A stretch of 64,000 nucleotides of DNA. It comes from JAAUTY01 sp964397305 (GTDB lineage: Bacteria > Cyanobacteriota > Cyanobacteriia > Cyanobacteriales > Spirulinaceae). The DNA is taken from contig CAYNIP010000015.1 in assembly GCA_964397305.1 (NCBI GenBank), positions 30,120 to 94,119 on the forward strand, written 5' to 3'. Positions 59,813 through 64,000 of the stretch are shown here, piece by piece (positions within the stretch are counted from its first letter, which is position 1; each line of letters opens with the position of its first letter). The notes below the pieces were generated by a model. The model ran no database searches, was not told where the DNA came from, and saw only the letters and a list, made by a program, of their open reading frames with translations. Position numbers and translations under genes: made by a program.

Positions 59813-60658
59813 CTAGGAATGGAGCTTCAAGGGGGGCGAAAGGAGAGCCGTCGGTGGCTCCAAGCCCTGCCGCGCCGCCTCCACAAAAGCCTGAACGCGA
59901 ATCGGGTCAATGGGCTCACTGATGCGCCCGTGCCGCTTGAGGGAGCTAGCGACGATCACGCCATCGGCGGCGGGCAACAGGGTGGCGATGTTGTCCCAGG
60001 TAGCACCGCTGCCGATAAACACGGGTTTGCCCTGGGCCGCATCTTTCGCCAGCTCCAGATCCTCCCGACTGGGGGGGCTGCCCGTGGCCCAGCCCGAGAG
60101 GATCACGCCATCGGCCAAGCCCCGTTCCAGGGTGTCTTGCACAGCGGCGGTTAAATTGGGTGACCCCAGGGGGCGGGCGTGCTTCACCAAAACATCGGCG
60201 AGGATGTGAACCTGGCTCCCCAGCTCACGGCGGTAGCGGAGGAGCTGGTGGGCTTGGCCTTCGATCAGGCCCTGATCTGTCACCATGACCCCGGAAAGAA
60301 CATTGACGCGGATGAACTGGCAGCCGCAGACCGAGGCGATCGCCAAACCACTCCGGGCATCATTCCGCAGCACATTGATCCCCAGCGGCAAGACCACCAA
60401 ATTTTTCAACCGCTGAGCCACGAGGGAAATAGCGCTGACCACGGCGGGATCGACCTGATCCTTCGCAAAGGGAGCGTCAAAAAAGTTCTCGATAATAATG
60501 CCATCGACCCCTCCCGCCGCCAGGGCCGTCGCCTCTTGCTCAGCTCGGTCCACAACGGCTTGCCAGTCCCCCCCCCAGCGTGGCGAACTGGGCAGCGGCA
60601 GCAAATGGACCACGCCGATGATGGGGTTGGGGGTTTGGAAAACGAGTTCTAAATCCAC
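59813..60658 (-). CDS. btpA: photosystem I biogenesis protein BtpA
   Basis: Needed for stable accumulation of photosystem I reaction-centre proteins in cyanobacteria, especially in the cold; a peripheral thylakoid protein. The 281-residue TIM-barrel-like sequence has the family's VVHLLPLPSSPR start, GVDGIIIENFFDAPF, GCQFIRVNVLSGVMVTDQG-type strand (about residues 111-130) and GKPVFIGSGAT. The start is GTG at 60658; no ATG precedes the conserved part. It lies 91 bp downstream of nothing on its strand and is divergent from rimO. A role in translation or cofactor steps is debated; only the family name is certain. Confidence 0.93.
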   Translation of the reverse strand: MDLELVFQTPNPIIGVVHLLPLPSSPRWGGDWQAVVDRAEQEATALAAGGVDGIIIENFFDAPFAKDQVDPAVVSAISLVAQRLKNLVVLPLGINVLRNDARSGLAIASVCGCQFIRVNVLSGVMVTDQGLIEGQAHQLLRYRRELGSQVHILADVLVKHARPLGSPNLTAAVQDTLERGLADGVILSGWATGSPPSREDLELAKDAAQGKPVFIGSGATWDNIATLLPAADGVIVASSLKRHGRISEPIDPIRVQAFVEAARQGLEPPTALLSPPLKLHS

Positions 60659-60975
60659 GGGCCGGTCACAGGGGGCAGGGGGGGGACATCAGCGGGCAGC
60701 CAAAGACGGGGATCATTAGCCGAGGGGCTCAGGCCAGCACAGAGAAAGGGAGCGAGTACCAGCCAGCCCTTCGTTGACTATTTTATAGCCCGTCCCGTCC
60801 CATTCCACCATTGAATCCGTGATTCCTGAGCGACCCGCGAAATGGTGCGGGGCGGGGCTGGCGCTTCTGGGCCGGAGACGCTAGAATTGTAAAGATATTT
60901 GTAGCAACCGACCCGACTCAGACCTTAGCGCGTTGCAACTTAACTTCGAGAAAACCTTAGCTTGTTTGGTTTGTA
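60659..60975. other. divergent intergenic btpA/rimO
   Basis: 317 bp expected to hold both promoters. Bases near 60890-60960 are AT-rich (AATTGTAAAGATATTTGTAGC), a plausible -10 zone for rimO, but I cannot fix a start site. Confidence 0.4.
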
Positions 60976-62343
60976 TTGACTAGCCTGACTTCATCTCCCC
61001 CGCTCCCCCGAGACGCTCGCTCTGAGGCCAAGCCGCTGATTGCGATCGCCCACTTGGGCTGCGAAAAAAACCGCATCGACTCGGAGCATATGCTGGGCTT
61101 GCTGGCTGAAGCTGGCTACCGGGTCACAGCAGATGAAACCCACGCCGACTATGCCATCGTCAACACCTGTAGCTTCATTGCCGAGGCGCGGCAAGAGTCG
61201 GTGCGTACCCTGGTGGAACTGGCGGAAGCGGGGAAAAAAATCGTGATTGCCGGCTGCCTCGCCCAGCATTTTCAGGAGCAACTGCTGACGGAACTGCCGG
61301 AAGCCGTGGCGGTGGTGGGCAGCAGCGATTATCGCCAAATTGTTGAGGTGATCGAGCGAGTGGAAGCCGGGGAGCGCGTAGCCTTGGTGTCCCCTGAACC
61401 CACCTACATCGCCGACGACACGACCCCCCGCTACCGCACCACCCCAGAGGGCTACGCCTACCTGCGGGTGGCGGAGGGCTGTGATTACGGCTGTAGCTTC
61501 TGCATCATTCCTCAGCTCCGGGGTCGGCAGCGATCGCGCTCGATTGAGTCCATCGTGGCCGAGGCGCAGCAATTGGCCCATCAAGGGGTGCAGGAACTGG
61601 TACTGATCTCCCAAATCACCACCAACTACGGCCTGGATCGCTACGGCAAGCCGCACCTGGCTGAACTCCTGCGCGCCCTAGGCCAAGTTGATGTGCCCTG
61701 GATTCGGCTCCACTATGCCTACCCCACGGGCCTCACCCCCGAGGTGCTCACGGCGATGCGGGAGACGCCCAACGTCTTGCCCTACCTCGATTTGCCCCTG
61801 CAACACTCCCACCCGGAGATCCTGCGGGCGATGAATCGTCCTTGGCAGGGGCGGGTCAATGATGCCATCATTGAGCGCCTACGCACGGAACTGCCTGAAG
61901 CAGTGCTGCGAACCACCTTCATCGTCGGGTTTCCTGGCGAGACGGCGGCTCACTTCGAGCATCTGATCGAGTTTGTGCGGCGGCATGAGTTTGATCACCT
62001 GGGAGCCTTTGCCTTCTCCCCCGAGGAGGAAGCTCCTGCGAGCCGTCTGCCCGATCAAGTCCCGGCTGTCCTACGGGAGGAACGCCGTGAGCGGCTGATG
62101 GCAACCCAGCAACCGATTGCCCAGCGCCGCAATCGGGCTGAGATCGGCAAGACAGTGCCGGTCTTGATCGAACAAGAACACCCCACTACAGGCGAGGCGA
62201 TTGGGCGCTCGGCTCGCTTCGCGCCGGAGGTAGACGGGGTGGTGTATGTCCAGGGCGGTGCGACGCCGGGAACGCTGGTCCCTGTCACGATCACTGACGC
62301 CGACGTTTACGATCTCTACGGTCAGCTAGTGCCTGACTGCTAA
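60976..62343 (+). CDS. rimO: ribosomal protein S12 methylthiotransferase RimO
   Basis: A radical-SAM enzyme that adds a methylthio group to the conserved Asp of ribosomal protein S12. The 455-residue protein has the N-terminal cluster site (C29, C65, C94; HLGCEKN opening), the radical-SAM cluster C169-x3-C173-x2-C176 in CDYGCSFC, and a C-terminal TRAM domain. HLGCEKN and the C-terminal layout separate it from MiaB. The start is a TTG at 60976: a stop lies 18 bp upstream in frame and no ATG or GTG lies between, so this rare start is forced. Confidence 0.95.
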   Translation: MTSLTSSPPLPRDARSEAKPLIAIAHLGCEKNRIDSEHMLGLLAEAGYRVTADETHADYAIVNTCSFIAEARQESVRTLVELAEAGKKIVIAGCLAQHFQEQLLTELPEAVAVVGSSDYRQIVEVIERVEAGERVALVSPEPTYIADDTTPRYRTTPEGYAYLRVAEGCDYGCSFCIIPQLRGRQRSRSIESIVAEAQQLAHQGVQELVLISQITTNYGLDRYGKPHLAELLRALGQVDVPWIRLHYAYPTGLTPEVLTAMRETPNVLPYLDLPLQHSHPEILRAMNRPWQGRVNDAIIERLRTELPEAVLRTTFIVGFPGETAAHFEHLIEFVRRHEFDHLGAFAFSPEEEAPASRLPDQVPAVLREERRERLMATQQPIAQRRNRAEIGKTVPVLIEQEHPTTGEAIGRSARFAPEVDGVVYVQGGATPGTLVPVTITDADVYDLYGQLVPDC

Positions 62344-62464
62344 ACCTCGCACTAAATCTCACACAACTTAACTAGGCTTGAAGGCGGTCGCTCCCGGCAG
62401 CTTGCTTTGCAAATCTGGTTAAGTTTCTTAAACTACTAAGCAAAGCATCAGCTATTTCTTTCCT

Positions 62465-63883
62465 ATGAGCCATTCGTTTGCCAGCCTGGGCCTGTCCGCT
62501 GCCTGTCTCGCGCAGCTAGAGAAGCTCGGCTTCCACACCCCCACTGATATTCAGGCCCAAGCCATTCCCCACCTGCTGGCAGGGCATGATGTGGTCGGTC
62601 AATCCCAAACAGGAACCGGTAAGACCGCCGCCTATTCGCTACCGCTGCTCGACGCTGTGGATGAACAGTTAGCGGCGGTGCAGATCCTCACCCTCGCCCC
62701 CACGCGAGAACTCGCCCAGCAGGTGGCCCAGTCCGTCGAGGACTTTGCGGGCGATCGCCAGCTTAAAACCCTCGTAGTCTGCGGCGGCCAGTCCATTGAA
62801 CGCCAGATCCGCAGCCTCCGGCGCGGTGCCCAGCTGGTGGTCGGCACCCCAGGACGGGTGATCGACCTGCTCGATCGGGGCGACCTTGATCTGTCTCAGG
62901 TGCGCTGGGTCGTCCTGGATGAGGCGGACGAAATGCTCAGCATGGGTTTCATTGATGATGTGAAGCGCATCCTGCGCCAAACTCCCGCCAGCCGCCACAC
63001 GGCCTGCTTCTCAGCGACTATGCCCCGCGAGATCCGGGAGCTGGTGCAGCAGTTCCTCCACGACCCAGTGACGGTTTCCGTGACTCAGAAGGAGGCAGCG
63101 CCGACGCGGATTGAGCAACGGGCTTACCTGGTTCCCCGCAGTTGGTCGAAGATGCGGGCTCTGCTCCCGATCTTGGAAGTGGAGTCCCCGGACTCGGCGA
63201 TTATCTTTGTCCGCACCAAGCGCTCGGCGGGGGAACTCACCAGCAAGCTCCAGAGCGCCGGCCACAGCGCTGATGAGTACCACGGCGACCTGAGCCAAAA
63301 CCAGCGCGAACGCTTGGTGCAACGCTTCCGCAACGGTCATGTTAAGGCGATTGTAGCGACGGACATCGCGGCTCGCGGGCTGGATGTGGAAAACCTGAGC
63401 CATGTGATCAACTACGATCTACCGGACAACGCCGAGACCTACATTCACCGCATCGGCCGCACGGGTCGGGCCGGGAACACGGGCATTGCCCTGTCCCTGA
63501 TTCAACCCTTTGACCGCCATCTGCTGCGCCGCATTGAGCGCCGCCTGCGCCAGGAGTTGGAGGTCAACCAGATTCCTACTCAGGCCCAGATCGAGGCGCG
63601 GCGCTTGGCGTCTCTGAAGCAGAAGATGCAGGAAACCCTGGCTGGTGAGCGGGTGGCGTCCTTCTTGCCAGCGGTCAAGGAGCTGAGCGCGGACTACGAT
63701 CCCCACGCGATCGCCGCCGCCGCGCTGCAAATGGTCTACGACCAATCGTGCCCCAAGTGGCTCCAAGACTGGGATGCTCCCCCAGAAGACAACGGCTCCA
63801 AGCCCGTCAAGCGCCGTCCCGCCCGCCGGCAGGGCTCCGCTGCCGACGAGAAACGCTCGGTTACGTCCCAGCGGGGACGCTAA
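62465..63883 (+). CDS. DEAD-box RNA helicase (CrhR/DeaD-like)
   Basis: An ATP-dependent RNA helicase; in cyanobacteria the CrhR relatives respond to redox state and cold. The 472-residue protein has the Q motif (GFHTPTDIQ), SQTGTGKT, PTRELA, DEAD, SAT, and the second-domain motifs ATDIAARGLD and HRIGRTGR. The C-terminal 100 residues are specific to this subgroup and end in a basic tail (KRRPARRQ). The 121-bp leader is AT-richer than its surroundings. Whether it is the CrhR orthologue cannot be settled by eye. Confidence 0.93.
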   Translation: MSHSFASLGLSAACLAQLEKLGFHTPTDIQAQAIPHLLAGHDVVGQSQTGTGKTAAYSLPLLDAVDEQLAAVQILTLAPTRELAQQVAQSVEDFAGDRQLKTLVVCGGQSIERQIRSLRRGAQLVVGTPGRVIDLLDRGDLDLSQVRWVVLDEADEMLSMGFIDDVKRILRQTPASRHTACFSATMPREIRELVQQFLHDPVTVSVTQKEAAPTRIEQRAYLVPRSWSKMRALLPILEVESPDSAIIFVRTKRSAGELTSKLQSAGHSADEYHGDLSQNQRERLVQRFRNGHVKAIVATDIAARGLDVENLSHVINYDLPDNAETYIHRIGRTGRAGNTGIALSLIQPFDRHLLRRIERRLRQELEVNQIPTQAQIEARRLASLKQKMQETLAGERVASFLPAVKELSADYDPHAIAAAALQMVYDQSCPKWLQDWDAPPEDNGSKPVKRRPARRQGSAADEKRSVTSQRGR

Positions 63884-63886
63884 GGC

Positions 63887-63926
63887 GAGGGGGGTAGCCG
63901 CCAACGGACCAGGCTACCCCCCCCTC
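63887..63926 (+). terminator. hairpin terminator after the helicase gene
   Basis: GAGGGGGGTAGCC (63887-63899) pairs with GGCTACCCCCC...TC (63912-63926), with a two-base bulge in the C-run, around a 12-nt loop, starting 4 bp after the stop codon. No strong T-run follows. Confidence 0.7.
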
Positions 63927-64000
63927 TGAAGCTGCACTCTCTGGGGCTTAGGATCATGGATTAAATAAGGTGTCATACTGCCGATTGGGCTCTTATGCTA

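Noticed and set aside
1..64000. tRNA or rRNA genes
   Set aside because: I looked for T-arm type sequences and anticodon stems in all spacers and found none that fold convincingly; a tRNAscan run would settle it.

Overview
This window is cyanobacterial chromosome. Evidence: GCGATCGC (HIP1) octamers are frequent through most of it, and dnaE ends in an N-terminal split intein at the site used by cyanobacterial DnaE. Lineage-typical genes are also present: rpaA, psb34, btpA, bioU, DUF4327, DUF1822 and a VKOR-thioredoxin fusion. Base composition is GC-rich, so a GC-rich unicellular or filamentous genus is likely, but I cannot name it. I see no rRNA, tRNA, CRISPR array or intact transposase.

Layout. 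0-0.75 kb is non-coding and repeat-bearing. 0.75-5.5 kb holds a family 2 glycosyltransferase, queC, an HD phosphohydrolase and a CHAT-membrane-TPR protein. 5.8-7.3 kb has four small minus-strand genes, including DUF4327 and an NfeD-like OB-fold protein. 7.6-21 kb is the most unusual block. It has a 1531-residue two-partner-secretion exoprotein ending in a CHAT cysteine-protease-like domain, an uncharacterised exported protein, a CHAT-CHASE2 membrane protein, a DUF1822 protein, a sigma-like regulator and a TpsB outer-membrane transporter. I found no HIP1 octamer from about 6.46 to 15.86 kb. The block ends at gene debris and duplications (21.0-21.6 kb).

21.7-41.4 kb is mostly housekeeping: bioU, a membrane protein, gatA, an alpha/beta hydrolase, dnaE-N with its intein, psb34, a truncated or stand-alone domain gene, mnmE, a GT-C glycosyltransferase, a Slt-type lytic transglycosylase, pepA, lnt, a coiled-coil protein and a BrkB-family protein. 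At 41.4-44.1 kb lies a second sigma-like/DUF1822 pair, translationally coupled and without CHAT neighbours. 44.8-54 kb carries a DUF2157/GDYXXLXY membrane pair, lpdA, the response regulator rpaA, a YheT-like hydrolase and a PEP-synthase-like protein. 54-64 kb carries a PadR regulator, two envelope disulfide enzymes (DsbA-like and VKOR-Trx), a small exported protein, a CHASE2-PAS-GGDEF cyclase, btpA, rimO and a DEAD-box helicase.

Best candidate for an undescribed system: the 7.6-21 kb locus, which joins a secreted CHAT effector and its transporter to a membrane CHAT with a CHASE2 sensor and to a sigma-like/DUF1822 module. The sigma-like proteins of both copies share a Cys-x2-Cys-x3-His-x5-Cys motif. 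How these parts work together is my inference. A family of GC-rich hairpin repeats is scattered through the intergenic spaces of the whole window.
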